The translations under genes and the position numbers were made by a program. This document shows positions 20,691 to 33,840 of a stretch of 64,000 nucleotides of DNA, piece by piece. Below the pieces are notes generated by a model. That model did not search any database. It saw only the letters and a list, made by a program, of their open reading frames with translations, and had not been told where the DNA came from. Within the stretch, counting starts at the first letter, position 1, and every line of letters begins with the position of its first letter. The DNA is from Volvox africanus. Taxonomy: Eukaryota; Chlorophyta; Chlorophyceae; Chlamydomonadales; Volvocaceae. Location: contig BSDZ01000080.1 of the NCBI GenBank assembly GCA_030268105.1, positions 5,567,501-5,631,500 on the forward strand, written 5' to 3'.

Positions 20691-23040
20691 ACGAGCGACG
20701 ACGACAGCCCCACGGATCAGATGCATTATAAATCATGTAAACGCCAAAAACCGGAGAATAAACAAATGAAGTAAAATACGATAAATGGCGTATTCAGCGA
20801 GACGAAACATCGTCTTCTGCCCGCTACATGGAGATAAGTTAACCTGCGTAAATGGAAGTACGAGATCACCAGTTGGCCCGCGGGACGGTATGCCGCGCAG
20901 CCTTTCTTAATTGTAAGTAGCCGCTTATATCCAACTCATGAGAGGGTTCAGAGAGGACTCTTAGCAGCTCCGCTCCTGTCATGTACACGTGTTGTGCTTC
21001 AGCATGACTCCGCGATCCCGTTCTATCTGCTAGAGGCACGTCGCATGTGCCCTTCGTTGTTTATCCCGCGCCCACCTATTCATATGAGACATCTCTTAGG
21101 TGCTGGTTCAAAGTACCTTGAATCACCGCATGAAGATACGAAGCGGATAATACCTGGTGAAGACGACATTGAGTACCGGTAACGCTAATGCAGGGCCAAG
21201 GCAGGGACGTGTTTAAGGGTACGGATGTGTTTAGAGCCATCGTTACAGCCATGGAGGTTGCTGACTAGTACTGCTCCCACTGTAACATTGAAATCTCTAT
21301 CGCAATGCTCACGGCTCACGGCGAAAATTCCGACAAAGAGCTCGTTGGTTACTATAGTTGCTGACCTGTCGGCCCTCTGTGCATCCTCCGCCTCCCAAAT
21401 GACACAATAACCTACCAACGTAAATTGCCTAAATCACATCGTAAACGCCTTAAACCCACAGAATGGACCGCAATTGTGATACTTATCTCCCGTCCTTTAC
21501 AGGGCCGCATCATCCTTTCGCTCCTTCCTTCGGCGCAGGGGCTAGTATAATAGGGAATCCATGATGATGGGTATCGTTTCCCTCCAGCTTCATGCGAAGA
21601 ATCCCAGACCTACGCAGCGCATATGCCCAAAATGATGCTATAATTAGGCAACGACCCGACCACCGCAGCGTTGGGATCGGAGATTCCATGTTCATACCTT
21701 TCCAAGTTCCTAAATTAGTTTCAAGTTCACAGGTTGCATGGCGTAGCTGCCCCAAACACAGGCACATTAGGCATCCATTAATATCATCGTTAACCTGCAT
21801 CAATCGGATCGTGCATGCGTTGGCGCTACCTTCTTGACTAACCTTTCAACATGATCAACTTCCAGTGAACTCGTGAATAGTGAGCGGAAAAGAAACCTCT
21901 CTGTATGACGTCCGGCGGTGTTGCAACAATGAACAAAGGCACAATGAACCCACAATGGACCAAGACCCACAACTGCCAATGAGCCCACGATTGCATCCGT
22001 ATCACCAGGCCAACAACACAGGCCCCCGCACCAATTCAACTGGTCGGTTCGTAATCCCTTTCACGTGATGCCCTCGCACTGGTACTGGTGGTAACACTAT
22101 CACCTCTACCACCACCACCACCACCCCTACTCCATTGCGCCCAAACCATCATTAGCAACTGCCGCTTAGGCCAGGGAAGCCCGGCCTGCATGCGTATATC
22201 CTTAACATCGATATGTGGGAACCCGTCAGGCTGCACCGTCTCCCTCCCTGCCCATTCCCTTCATACGCAGGCTTCCTTAGCCCCATCTTCCGCCCCTCAT
22301 GACTTTGCAAGCACACAGTCCGGGACATGGTCAAGATAGGGATTTCTTCACAACCCCGCATCCAGCTCAGATGGTCTTCTGCACCTTGCTAGGCGGCCTC
22401 CTCGGGCCTGACTCACAGTAAATGCAGGCGATCCCGGAGATTCCTCAGTCCTCTTCCGTAGAAAACATCTCCTCGCACGCCAAGCAATGACACGGGCCCA
22501 GCCACGGAGGTTCCAGGAGACCGCAGTGGTCGCACGCAAATGGAAGGGTATTAGGAACCAGTTTATCGCCATCATCATGTCATCACCATCTTCTTCAGCA
22601 GCAGCTAGCAGCCCAATACCCACGACGTCCAGTTGCAAAAACCGTGGGTAGGGTTGGTTGGGAATCTAGCCTTGGCATACCATCATGTGACTCCGAATCC
22701 GAGCCTTTCCTTTCTGCCTGAAAGCGCCACACCTCGCCGCGCCTTGTCTGTCCGCTGCGTCCACACTCTATTCCTCTGCAAGAGACCCTATCCTGGGGCC
22801 CTTTCTCTGCGCCTCAGAAACCAGCACTGGAGAAGGGCGAGGTTAACCTGCCGTGCGGTGATGGCTGTCGGCAAAACATGTGATGAGGGGGAAAAGGGCC
22901 AGCGGAAAGCCCGAGCAGATGTCGGATCATGTACGAACCATCACACGGAAAGCACAATACTGATGGAAAGCGGCGGAGAAGCCTCAATACATCAAATAGA
23001 TGCCGATCTCAAAAACGCGCTATCGTTATCCGTTTAGCGG

Positions 23041-23083
23041 TGTTATCAAATGATGTCTCAGATGCGATGTATAGCGATCCGGT
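23041..23083 (+). repeat. Segment repeated at 25049-25091
   Basis: TGTTATCAAATGATGTCTCAG and the following 20 or so bases resemble TGTTACCAAATGATGTATCAG at 25049, including a shared GTAGCGA/ATAGCGA word. The two are direct repeats about 2 kb apart. Confidence 0.55.
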
Positions 23084-24512
23084 TTGCTTATGGGACAGTT
23101 TGGCGACCTGAATTACTCTTGATTTGTTTGGGTTATGTCAGTGGTGCCCTGCTTAATCCCATTTGTGGAAGTTAGTCTCTCAGCAACTCAGACCTCATGC
23201 AGCGCAGTGAGATGACATCGTTTGCCTTGGTGGTACGACAAGTATGGGCCATGATACGGTTATGGTTGGTATAAACTGTTCAATGAGTAAGTGTGACATG
23301 TGTTTGGGAGTCAATGGTAGAGAGAGTCTTGCGGACTGTGCTTGACGCTGGTTTAGTGGCTATCCTGGTTATCCCCTGATATAATGAGGGATGGAAGGCT
23401 GCAACTGTTTTGCAGGATTTTACGATTGCTGTGCTTGGTTTGCACGTGGTTGCCTCATTGGGGGTAACGTCAAGTCATGGTCAATGGCCGTTAATGTTAA
23501 CGGGATTCACTTTTGTCGTATCCAAGATCAGTTGGCAACAAGCCAAGGCATTCAGACCGATGATCTGGGGTTGGAGGTTCGGTTCCCATGTTGCATTGGG
23601 ATAGATTTCCCACTGGCAGTAGCCCAGGGTCGGGAAGCCCATGTTTAGGGTCCTCCAAGGGCTGCTGAGGTTTGAGTCCTCATGTATACGGCAACACCGT
23701 CTAGCAGGCATTGCTCACGCGGATATGATCAGCACATGTTCAAATGTGTAGGAAAGATCGTTTCTTCCCAGCAAACTTAGTTGCGCAATGGGCGCAATAT
23801 GTCTGATTTTGGGGGGGTTTTAAGTCCTCCGAAAGGTGTGGCCGTACGGCGGATTCTGTTGTTCGCTAGAGCACCGTAGAGTGATGTGCTAGTGCAGGCC
23901 GCGGTGGTACGGCAGCTTGTAGTCATCACTGCAACACCATTGGGTGTTTCACTAGTGAAGGCTGTAACAGTACAGCAGTTTGAGGCAACACCTGGAGCGT
24001 GTCTAATCGCCTCAGTTTCCTGTGAGGAAGGACGGTTGAGTTCCGCTTTCCTAAGTACTCCTAAGTTGGGAGATGGCGGCTGAGTTCCATGTATCTGAAT
24101 GCCCCTGAGGTGGGGGTATGGCGGCTGAGTAACACAACGAGAGGTGTCCCATGAGGGTGGTTATCGAATCTTGTGTTTGGGAACGGTAAGGGTGCCCTTG
24201 GCCAATCAAGGTGACGGTAAGGACCCAGTCAGATGTCTTTGGAGCTCTGTTGTCATTTTACCAGTAGGAGGATCTCTAGGGATAAGGTGATCATGGCTCA
24301 GCTCAGGGATGAGATGTGGGGATTAGTGAAGCTACCTACCCGCCTGTGACTAATGCTCTGTCAATCGAGTATCATCAACTGGTGGCATGTTTGAGTGCCT
24401 TAAGGCCGATCTTCATGGTTACAGGCTGCGAGCAGCAGGCATGGAGAGGGGGATGCCTGACGTCAATTGCAGCGCATCGAGCAGCAGTCATGAAGACTAT
24501 TCCGAATGTGTG

Positions 24513-24546
24513 CAGCCTCCACCACCTCCACCACCTCCACCACCTC
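24513..24546 (+). repeat. CACCTC simple repeat
   Basis: About five CACCTC/CACCAC units in a row; an ordinary microsatellite. Confidence 0.85.
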
Positions 24547-25048
24547 GAGGCTATATGATCCAGATGGGGAGCTGGGGAGAAGGAGAAGCTGCAGGTGCGC
24601 AGGTGGAGAGCTCAGGGGGTATCATCAGTGGAGATGGAATATCAGACCAAGACCGGAACAGTACACGAGGAACTCAGACATTGCAAACTAGTGAGAGTGT
24701 TGGGCTTGGGATTTGATGTGATTGGGTTTCGGTCGTTCTTGGATAAGTCATACTTAGGAATAATTCCAAGCAGATCAATGTGCAGATCCCCTATTGCAAG
24801 AGTGGGTCTCTAGGTGTGAGGCTGCGCTTCATGGTGTTTGGTGTAAGATATGGTGGCAGATGTGCTGACGATGGCGCTTGGAGAAGTTAAGTTCAAGAAG
24901 TGTACTAAGGCAATGGACTTGGCGAAGTTTGGCATTCGGAGTTTGCTTTGGGTGAGCTCGTTTTGGGCCTTCGGAGTTTTCGGTTTCAAGAGGAGTTTTT
25001 GGTTGGAAGTTATCTTTGTCACTTGTTGCTAGGAACGTCTCGAGGGGG

Positions 25049-25091
25049 CGTGTTACCAAATGATGTATCAGTTGGGATTTGTAGCGACCCG
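25049..25091 (+). repeat. Partner of 23041 repeat, preceded by a G-rich tract
   Basis: Direct repeat of 23041-23083. It is preceded by CTCGAGGGGGCG, which resembles a polypurine tract next to an LTR start (TGTTAC). Confidence 0.5.
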
Positions 25092-25505
25092 TTCTAGCAA
25101 CAATCACGTTATTGGAGCTGTGCTCGGCAGTACACTAGCGAACAAGCGCTCGTCCCATCTGTAGTTCTATACGTGCGACTATTTGTGCCAACTCCGGACC
25201 GAACAACTAAACCTTCTTTTGACTAATGGATACTATGTAACGAATACTTTCTCTCTTAGTAACGTCAGGCTTCCTAATGTCCCGTAGCCTACATTTCAAC
25301 AAGCGGTTACATGCATGTGCACATTCTTGCGCTCCCTGATGTCTGCGTATATTCAATCCTCTGTATCTAAACAGTCGACACGGCCATAACACTAATTCCT
25401 CCCCGTCAAGTATCTCCTAGCGTTCGGGTAATAGGTATTGAGGGCCAACAGTTTCTGTGCCCTGTAGCACACGTTACAGAGCGGCAGCTAACAAGCCTAC
25501 CATTA

Positions 25506-26970
25506 TTATGGCCTTGGGTTGCCTCCGCCGTTACAAAGTAATGGCATCCCCGCTCTGACGCACAGCCGCACCACCAGCGCTTCCGTGAGCAGCAGCAGCC
25601 ACACAAGCGCTGAGTCCATCGCGAGCACAGCTCCCCAACCCTTGTGCCGTGCAAACAAGTATAGGGCGTGAGCAATCCCTGCGCATGCCATGTATGGGAC
25701 GGGTGGGTAGGTCTGTCCCGAACCCGACCGGAGAGCTGGGCGGTCCACGGAAGCTGCACCACACGGACAATCCTACCCCCCGGGTTTGATCATGCAACCC
25801 TAGGATCACATAATCGCAGCCTTATGGTTGGCCTCATGCAGCTGATGAATGGGTATGAAGGTATGAAGGCAACGGGCTAGATCACATGGCCCCGCAGCCG
25901 GTAACGCACTTAGCTTGTTTGCTGATTTGGTACATAATGCCGGCTACATAACGTGATGCCACCGTTGCCGTACAGACAGCACGGCAAACACAAACAGGCC
26001 ACGGGCAAGTGCAATAGCATTCGAAGGGTGACGCGTGTGGTAGACCAGCCGGCCTCGAGGTGGCCATTGTGGTGGCGGGGTAAGCAGTGCGTGCCGGTTG
26101 AAACGGCGCTGCCTGGTTCGCATTACAGCCGATCGCAAGAGAGGGCAGCAATGCAGTGTTGAAGTTTTGCCAGGGAGCTGAACAGGGCATGGGCAGCAAA
26201 CCCCGAGATACGCACCTGGAACAAAGCCTAGAAGTGTGAGGAGGAGGTTTAGGCAGAGTTCAACATCTGCGAAGTCCGCCGCCGCCGGGCCCACGTAGAT
26301 ATGTTTAATAGCATAGCTGCGAGTATGCGATTTGCAAGGAGGCAAACAGAGGCATTGGGGGGAAGGGCACAGGGGACCGCAGAGACGGCGCCAAGGAACC
26401 ATGTGAAGGTATTAACAGGAAACGGTACATGATGGACGCACCACCAGTGTTCATCCCTTGACGGCCCCTGACAGGTCCCTTGCCTGACCCTGGCCCGCTC
26501 CTACCCTCCTGCACTAGCAATACGGCCAATGCTCGTACGGGGACGGTGCGCAAAATGGTAACAACGTGGGTTTAAAGGCTGCAACTTGAGCGTCAAAGTG
26601 CCGTAAGTGGGCTCGGCGTCCCGTGGCAAGCCCGCTGGAATTACGGATGGCGTTCTTCCAGAGCGGAAGACTGGTTCAGAGTACGGGCAATCTTCGTCTT
26701 ATTTCGTTCCCTCCTCCGCCTGTCGCTGAAGAACGTACAGAGCTGCGCAAAGGCGCTGTACACAAGGAAGGTTCGGGCATATGCAAAGTGATTGTGTGAC
26801 TTGGTCCCAGCCCTCACGTCCCCCGGCCTATACTTGTTACAGCAAGCAGACAAAAGAACACTACTTATGATAACGCCTCTGTGGCATTCCTTTCTTAAAA
26901 AAAACGCATACCTGCCGGCAGGCGGCATGACGAAACATAGCAGGAGTATTTGTAGATCGATTTTCCACAT
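25506..26970 (-). CDS. PMP3/UPF0057-type small membrane protein (predicted, four exons)
   Basis: Pieces of the UPF0057 (plasma membrane proteolipid 3) family appear in order on the minus strand. The first exon starts at ATG 26970 with DLQILLLCFVMPPA. A very short exon 26505-26531 encodes LAVLLVQE, 26216-26266 encodes DVELCLNLLLTLLGFVP, and 25506-25678 encodes GIAHALYLFARHKGWG, then a second hydrophobic stretch, ending at TAA 25506. The family has two membrane helices and is linked to membrane potential and salt tolerance. Exons 2-4 join in phase. Exon 1 joins in phase only with a GC donor at 26915-26914; the canonical GT donor at 26911 would be out of phase. The C-terminal extension is longer than usual for the family. 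The family call is good, but exon ends are tentative. Confidence 0.55.
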
Positions 26971-27825
26971 GGTGGATGACGTTGGATCCTGCTATAGATG
27001 TGTCGAGCGACAATACGAAAATCAAGAGATATGCTGTCAGCGGACTGTGTCAATATTTATGGGAATCGGCGCTAGGTGAATTGCTCTCTGTTTAGGCGAT
27101 TCAGTCGGTTAATGGCTGCATGCCTGGCCGTGCCTCGAGTCGTACCGTTTCTTACTGTTATGCCTGTCCATACATAACGTAACAGGAATAGCTTCTACCT
27201 GTATGCTGCTTATCCAAATGTTCCTAGGGCATCGGGATCCTTGGGCCATAAATCCAACGTTGCCCGCTTGCCACGTTGCCAGTTTGCTCGATGTAGTATA
27301 ACCTGGACATTGCCTAGCCAAAAGTGCCTCTTTATACGGTCATGGGATTCAGGACCTCTTAGGCAGTCTAGGTTATCCAGTGATGGGGATCGGGTCCAGG
27401 GTGCCGGACATATTTATTAGAGTCATTGGACGTGCCATTGCCGGAGGTGATGATGAGCTTAGTTTGTGCCCGTTGATTGCATTCTCTTCTCGCGTGCCAT
27501 GGGATCCCGCAGGCTAAGTCCTCAAAATAATTGGTACATGTTGGTCGGGCCCATAAGTGCCAACCGTCGCGGTTAGCACGCGATGCGATGCATGCTATGC
27601 CCACCCTCTCTTGCGCATGTAATGCAGAGTTACAGACTTAAGTATCCACGAAATATGTTATAGATGCAATCTAAAATGACAGCTTATACCTAGAGCTTGA
27701 ATTTTTATGGCATTTCATTGTTTTCAAAAATCGCGAAGAATTGGCAAAGTCGCATCCCAGGCAAGTGAATACTGGCATCCTGCATAACAATTATCGATAA
27801 GGTCAATCGGAGCTTCACGATTTTT
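26971..27825. other. Spacer between divergent PMP3-like and ERCC1 genes
   Basis: About 850 bases with no recognised gene. The PMP3-like gene (minus) and ERCC1 (plus) start at opposite ends, so both promoters should lie here. I could not identify a clear TATA box or shared motif. Confidence 0.5.
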
Positions 27826-30800
27826 ATGAACAGCGAAAGTGTCGGGTGAGCTAAGTAAGAGACCGGAAGCAAGTGCCGCCTCCAGGGAACACTGGGATTT
27901 TAATTTTCAAATGCTACTGAAATCGGTAACGGCTACTCCCTCGCAGACACCCGCAGCAGACGGGTCAACAGCCACCTGCGCAAGGCCAGCCCCCGCGGCA
28001 CATCATCCAGCTACCGACGTGGCAGGAGGTCCAAGCTGCGAAACAACCAAGCGCACAAACCATCCTGTTCCGCAGCACGGGGCTTTTGGCTGCCGCCAGA
28101 CAGCAGCAGCAGCATGTCCCTCAGGCAACATCAGCAGCCGGTGCGGGGGGAACGATGGGGGCCCCAGCTCGTGTCCCGGGCAGCGGCGTTGGCTCCTCGT
28201 TCCCAAGCCACTCCAGCGCGCCGTGGCCCAACCAAATGCTTTCCGTGTAAGATGTAACGAAGAAATGCTCTGCTTATATGCCTTTCTTATCTGTAGCATT
28301 GGCTGGATGACTGGAATGTACAATCGGGGGATTGCATCTTGGGATGCGGGTCAAACTAACTGATGCGGCCGCGGAGCAATATTTTGGTGAGCTATGCACC
28401 CATTGCTGCTGATGCTACGGCATTTGCAGGGATGGGTACGGGACTACACCGTCTTACGCTGCCAGAGCTCTGGGGTCCGAGGCGGGATCTGTGAGGCGTC
28501 CGGGGCTGGGAACGAACGTCGTGTTCACGACCGGTACTCCTGGCGGCGGCGGCGGCGGCAGCGGCTGCAGCGGTGGCATCGGCGGGCTGTCTCCAGGCCC
28601 GTCACTGGATCCAGCCCAGTACGGGCCTCCGCGGCCGGTGGCGAGCTCCGGGATGCTTCAACAGGTACGTCTGGGTTGGGTGAGAATATCAGCATTGGGA
28701 CTTTGTTCGGCCTATGCCCCATGGTTATCATACTTCCGGACTCGAAACATGGCCCTGCTGGTCCTCCTCGCTGTTCGAGCTCCTATGTGGTGGCGGCGAT
28801 AGAGCCTGGGGACTTCGCCGCCCACTTCCCTCGCATACCCTCGCATGGTATGTCGGGTGTTATTGTGCTTCCAAACGCAGCCTCGCCGTAGCTATGCAAG
28901 AAGTGGAGTCTATCCAGAAGGTATCAGAGTCGACACCGTCCTGGAACGGGGATGTCGCAGAGGTCGCCCATTAGGTGGAATTGTGCTGAGCTGACTGCTG
29001 CTGTGATGTGATGTTTGGCACAGGCCATGGCGCTGTTACCTGTACCTGTGTTCGTGGCATCGCCGTGCTGCCCTACTGCTGCGCCCGATGGTGGTGTTCT
29101 TTTCCTCTTAGGGGCTTGACCTGAAGGCCTTCGCATCAGTTGATCAGTCGATCAGCTGCACGACAACACCAGCGCATCAGCGCAATCGCCACCATATTTC
29201 AGTCCACGGCATCACCTCAGCCGCCCTCGCCGTGACCCCGTTGAACCCATGCACTTACCTTCCTCCCAGAGTGATTTTCGGCCCCCTTCTGCCCATTTTG
29301 GCATCTTGTCACAGCCGCCGGCTGGTCCCATCCCACCACCCAATGTTGTGCTAGTCAACCGGCGGCAGCAGGGCAACCCCGTGCTGAAACACATCCGTAA
29401 CGTGCGATGGCAGTTTGCTGACATCGTGCCGGATTACCAGTTAGGTCAGGGCACTGCGGCGTTGTTCCTCAGCCTCAGGTGCGCCTTCCTCAGGTCGGGG
29501 ATGGGCATGAGACCGGGGTTTTCTGTGTGCGTCGAAAAGGCGAAAGGTGAAGCGGATGCCGTCGAAAAGGCGAAAGGCAAGACGGATGCAAGCGGCTGGT
29601 ATAATATATACTTAAGTCGAACCATGCGGTGTAACGTAACAGGGGAGGCAATCTGCAGATGTGTTTATGTATGTGTGTGTGTGTGTTATACTGTGCGCGA
29701 CTCGCCCTGCAAAGACAAGCACTGGGTGCCCTGACAAGGCCGAACCGCGGCTCAGGGGGGAGCACACGGCTTGTCTGTCTGTCTGTCCTGCCGCGTGCTC
29801 CTCCCCTCGCTCGAGCCAGCAAGGGCACACAAACCTCGCAAGCCTCTAGACTGGCTACTCAAAGGACAGCACCGCAGCCCACCACCACACCACTCAGAAG
29901 GGAGGGACAAAAAGACCCACGAACTCAGCCACCCCCCCCCCCAAGGAAATACCTCCACCTCCACCTCCACAGCCACCCTAGCAAACGCCTGACCCTCCCA
30001 CCCAGGCTCGCTCCCACAAAGGAAAGGTGTCACCAAAAGAGGACCCTCCCTCACTGCCAAGCAGAAACGTATCAATGCATGTATGTGTTTCGTGTGAGTC
30101 CTTGGATATAGATTAAACAGCTGGTCGCAAATAGGCCGCTGACCCCTTCACAACTGCCCCACCATCGAAGCTATTGCAACCCCAATATCCACCCTTCCCG
30201 TCTTCATGCACCGGCTCCTCACTCCTGCTAGATACCACCTCTTACACCCTGACTACATCCTACACCGCATCCGGGAGCAGCAGCGCATGTTTCGATTAAC
30301 AGTGCTGCTGGTTCATGTGGATGTGGACGATGTGATTAAGCCCTTGGGAGAAGTCACACGCGCGGCGGTGGTAGGGGACTGCACATTGGTTTGCGCCTGG
30401 AGCCCCGAGGTGGGGTCGCGCAGGCCGTGAAGGGGAATGCAGCTGGGGTTCGCTGTTGCAGCTAGGGGTGCTGGCGTTGAGGTAGGCTGAGAGCTGGGAC
30501 GCAAGGGTAAGGAGTGGGAACAGGGAAAGGGAGACTGTCTGCGATACCGTCTTAATCAACCACCGAGTCAGACCTACTCATGTCGATGCCTATGTCATGA
30601 CTCCATCGGAGCTTACATGTTCAGGCTCATCACCTTCCTTTGGTGCTGCGTGCCACAACCTCATGAAGGAAGCTTCCTACCCCTCCCACTGCCTTTGTCA
30701 CTCATCCTGCATCTGCCTCAACTCCACTCCATCCACCTCCAGGAGTGCGCCCGTTGGCTTGAGACGTACAAGAGCTACGAGTCCAAGCCTGCCTTCACCA

Positions 30801-32155
30801 TTCAGGAGCGTGTGGAACCTGATTATGTTAGCCGCCTGGCCGCAGTGCTAGCCGGCTCTGTGCGCGGTATCAATCGTACGGACGCCCACACATTGGGCAC
30901 CAGGTTCCGATCTCTGGCAGCTATGATGCGATGTAGCGATTCGGACAGGTTCTCGGCTTGTCCCGGGATAGGTCCTACAAAGGTGCGAGGGGCGGCGGGT
31001 GCGAGGGCGGGGAGAATTTGAAGAGCTGGGGCCGTGAAAGGATGAATAAACGACCGGAAAGGAATAGGGAAATTAAAGAACAGGTGAGCCGCCTCCAGAG
31101 TGCTAAAATTGAAGGTGAAGCCAAGCGACACTCAGCTATCGGTTCAAAGTATAAACAACAACTGTTCTTCTCCGGTTTTCCGCAAACCTCAGACTGCGTT
31201 GATTTTGGATTTACTGAAATGTTTGTGGTCCTACCACATCGCTGCGGCCAAGTCGCAGTAGGTTTCCTTGCGCACCTATATGTGCAAGCTTTGCGGTCTA
31301 TATGCGACTAAGTGGTTCTTCCACCAAACAAAACACGTTCTAAGGAGTGCAAAATTGGAGCACGGCTTCCGTGGCCTTCGGAACTAGTTGCCGCGTCAGA
31401 CTTGGTAGTTCAGTCAACCCCAGGACGGCATAAAGATTCATGCCGAAATGCCGGGGCAGGACCGGCCTGGGTGAGGGGCGCCACGTGCATGTACGAGGGC
31501 AGGGAAAACTTCCAGCGTGCTGGATCCGAGCCGGAACCTAAAGGTGACCTGGACCGTACCGCTCCCGATGGTTTCTCTGAGCCAGGTCCGGCGCGTCATG
31601 GAGGCTTTCCACGAGCCATTCCGCAAACAGCTCAAGATGACGGGGTCAGCAGCAGCAGCTGGTACAGCAGGAGCGGCCACGGTAAGTACGACTGCACCCA
31701 TGGCGGTGAACCCAACCGCGGTGCATGCCCTAGCTGGCGCGGTTGTGCAAGGCGCAGCTGCACCGGTGACCGTAACACTATCGGCAGCGGGACCTGCCAC
31801 TGAGTACGGGCAGGCGGGGCCTGCCTCTGCGCCGGCGGCAGTGGCTTCAGCAGAAGAGGAGGGAAGAGAAGGTACACGGGATGGACAGGAGAATGATTTT
31901 GAGGACGCCAACAGGAATGGTGGTGCAACTAGAACTGAGGAGGGAGTCGCACCCGCAGAGTTGGACGGGGGTGGAGATCGGGTTCCGGATGAGGGACGAA
32001 CACGCCAGCTGCAGCATCCACCCGGCTGGGCCCCAGGGCCGGGTTCCAGTGGCGGTGCGGAGGCTCAGCGGCAGCAGCTATTGGAGCTGTTCATGTCACA
32101 GATGCCAGCGGGGGATGATGATGTGTCCGACGGCGATGAAGACTATGAGCTTTAA
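27826..32155 (+). CDS. ERCC1: ERCC1/RAD10 DNA repair endonuclease subunit (seven predicted exons)
   Basis: Predicted exons are 27826-27845, 27947-28246, 28430-28664, 29156-29478, 30232-30409, 30743-30982 and 31586-32155 (621 residues); all phases agree. ERCC1 is the non-catalytic partner of the XPF nuclease, which cuts 5' of lesions in nucleotide excision and crosslink repair in the nucleus. The N-terminal exon carries a plant-like PTWQEV segment followed by glutamine/glycine-rich sequence. The central nuclease-like domain is clear (residues about 248-370: [61 protein letters not shown]). The helix-hairpin-helix region that binds XPF follows ([20 protein letters not shown]). The acidic, alanine-rich tail of about 170 residues is unusually long. 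The least certain joint is intron 28665-29155. Confidence 0.85.
29531..29589 (+). repeat. 30-bp tandem duplication in an ERCC1 intron
   Basis: Two copies of a 30-base unit beginning GTCGAAAAGGCGAAAGG lie inside intron 29479-30231. A TG-rich microsatellite (about 29660-29690) and a C-run (about 29928-29941) lie in the same intron. Confidence 0.85.
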
Positions 32156-33840
32156 GCTTGGGTAACCCGGTGCAGGCCACGACCGGTTAAGCAGACTTAT
32201 ATATGCCGTGCATATTTTATCAGCTGCAGCCGCCGGGGCCGACCAATCATGGGCCAGGAGACATTTTTTTACAAGATGTGCGGAATGCGATCTTCGGCGG
32301 GACGTCTTCTACCCTGAAACTTAAGTGTTAAATGTGCAAACAACGGCAAGGAGGAATGCTCGACTAGCTGAATTTGTGTGTGAGTCGTACTCTAAAGGAG
32401 AAGAAGAAAAGGCAATACATCGAGGGGGAAGGCGAGTTATGGTCAACTAGGATTGCGAATGCTATAGCGTTCTGGAATGAATATTAAAAACGTACAGCTT
32501 GGTTTTCGTTATTAATTAAATAATAATATTGTTATTAATGACTCCTGTAGGGTTTCCACGCCAGCAGAGAGGCCGGCACGTTCCAACCCGTCCCACCGTA
32601 TTGTAATCCTGTGTCAAGAGGCCGGGGAGGATGCATACTTCCACACGCGTCGCCTGCACCGCTCACTGCATCAAACTGACTAGCAAATACACATGAGTCC
32701 GGACAGGACACGCGCGCACACGCACATGCCAGCACGCACAAAGCGGATGCATTCCAGGATTAGGAATCCCAGCGATGTGCGAGGAGCCCGCATGCGCGTT
32801 TGGTATTGATGATATCGAGGACGCAGTGCCGACGGCAGGCCCGCGGCAGTGCTGCGACAGTGTATGTGGCTGGCTCCTGGAATATGATTTGACACGGGCT
32901 GGCGGCGTCGAAGGAACCCCTAGAATTCCGATGTAAATGGAAGTAATAAAGCCAGCAGCGATAGCCGCTAGGGCAAGTGCAAAATCATGCTGTTTCCTGG
33001 CCATGGGCATACACAGCAATAATGTCAGCGATGACCAACTCTATTACCTGTGGTACCAATCGGGATGTGGGCGAGAACGGATGATCTACCCTCGGTCCAG
33101 AGCATGGCGTCCAGTGCGAGTCATGCATACCTTGGGGCGCTTACCTAAGCAATGTAGGATGCATCAGTGGGCTGGGGATGCAGGAGTGGGATGCGGGCAC
33201 ATACGCCGATTGCTTGTTGAGGCAGTTTCACACTGTGCAAGCACCGGAAGGGTACAAAGTAGGCCTCAGATGCGGCAGAGCATCTGGCAGCTTTACAGTA
33301 TATAGCCACATGGTAACCTGCAGTCGGTAATAACTACCGAACCTCCACACAAAAATGCGCAATAAAGCGAGCTGCACCCGCACAAACATCCTATGCAGTC
33401 TCCCACATCATATTCGCATCATATCCGCGCAATATTCACAATCGTGGAACCTATTTTTTGTCTGTATTATTTAATAAGAACCCAACGACCTAGCTCATTG
33501 CACATCTATAGTCGTGTACATTTATGCTATCGCTGTGTGGCATCGAGTTAATCCTGCTCCTCCCGAAGCTCTTCCTTGCCCCTGCGTTTCTCCTGCCCAG
33601 ATAAAGACCAAATAGACCCGTAATCACGGGTCTTCGTTGGCTGCATTACATTCATGCCGTGAGGGCCCTCACAGGCGTTTCCTCCCGCACTCTTCATGAC
33701 CGCATATCCCAACAAAGCTGCAACGGACGCTTCCCTAGCTATGCTCCAGTACCGGATGGCAGCAGCCTTATATAGCTCTTATTAATACACACAAGCTGGG
33801 GAGTAGGAAGAGGGCAAATTATTATAAGTTCCTCACATCT
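32156..33840. other. Tail-to-tail spacer between ERCC1 and RAD17
   Basis: About 1.7 kb that must contain both 3' untranslated regions. Bases 32480-32540 are AT-rich. No third gene is firmly supported, but a small membrane-helix exon candidate lies at 32930-33004 on the minus strand. Confidence 0.55.
32930..33004 (-). other. Candidate first exon of a small one-helix membrane protein
   Basis: From ATG 33004 the minus strand encodes MARKQHDFALALAAIAAGF and then a further hydrophobic run, giving one clear membrane helix behind a basic N-terminus. This is the general look of small mitochondrial inner-membrane proteins. No second exon, donor site or family could be assigned, so it may be a chance open frame. 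Confidence 0.25.

Larger units (their letters stand above)
20691..25505. other. Unrecognised region with scattered repeats
   Basis: About 4.8 kb with no supported gene. It holds simple repeats (an ACC run near 22106 and a CACCTC run near 24513) and a pair of similar segments beginning near 23041 and 25049. The open frames are short and overlapping and show no recognisable domain. A degenerate transposon between 23041 and 25095 is possible but unproven. Confidence 0.45.

Noticed and set aside
28714..28974. Open frame between ERCC1 exons 28430-28664 and 29156-29478 that might be an additional exon
   Set aside because: No ERCC1 similarity, and flanking exons already join in phase without it; kept as intron.
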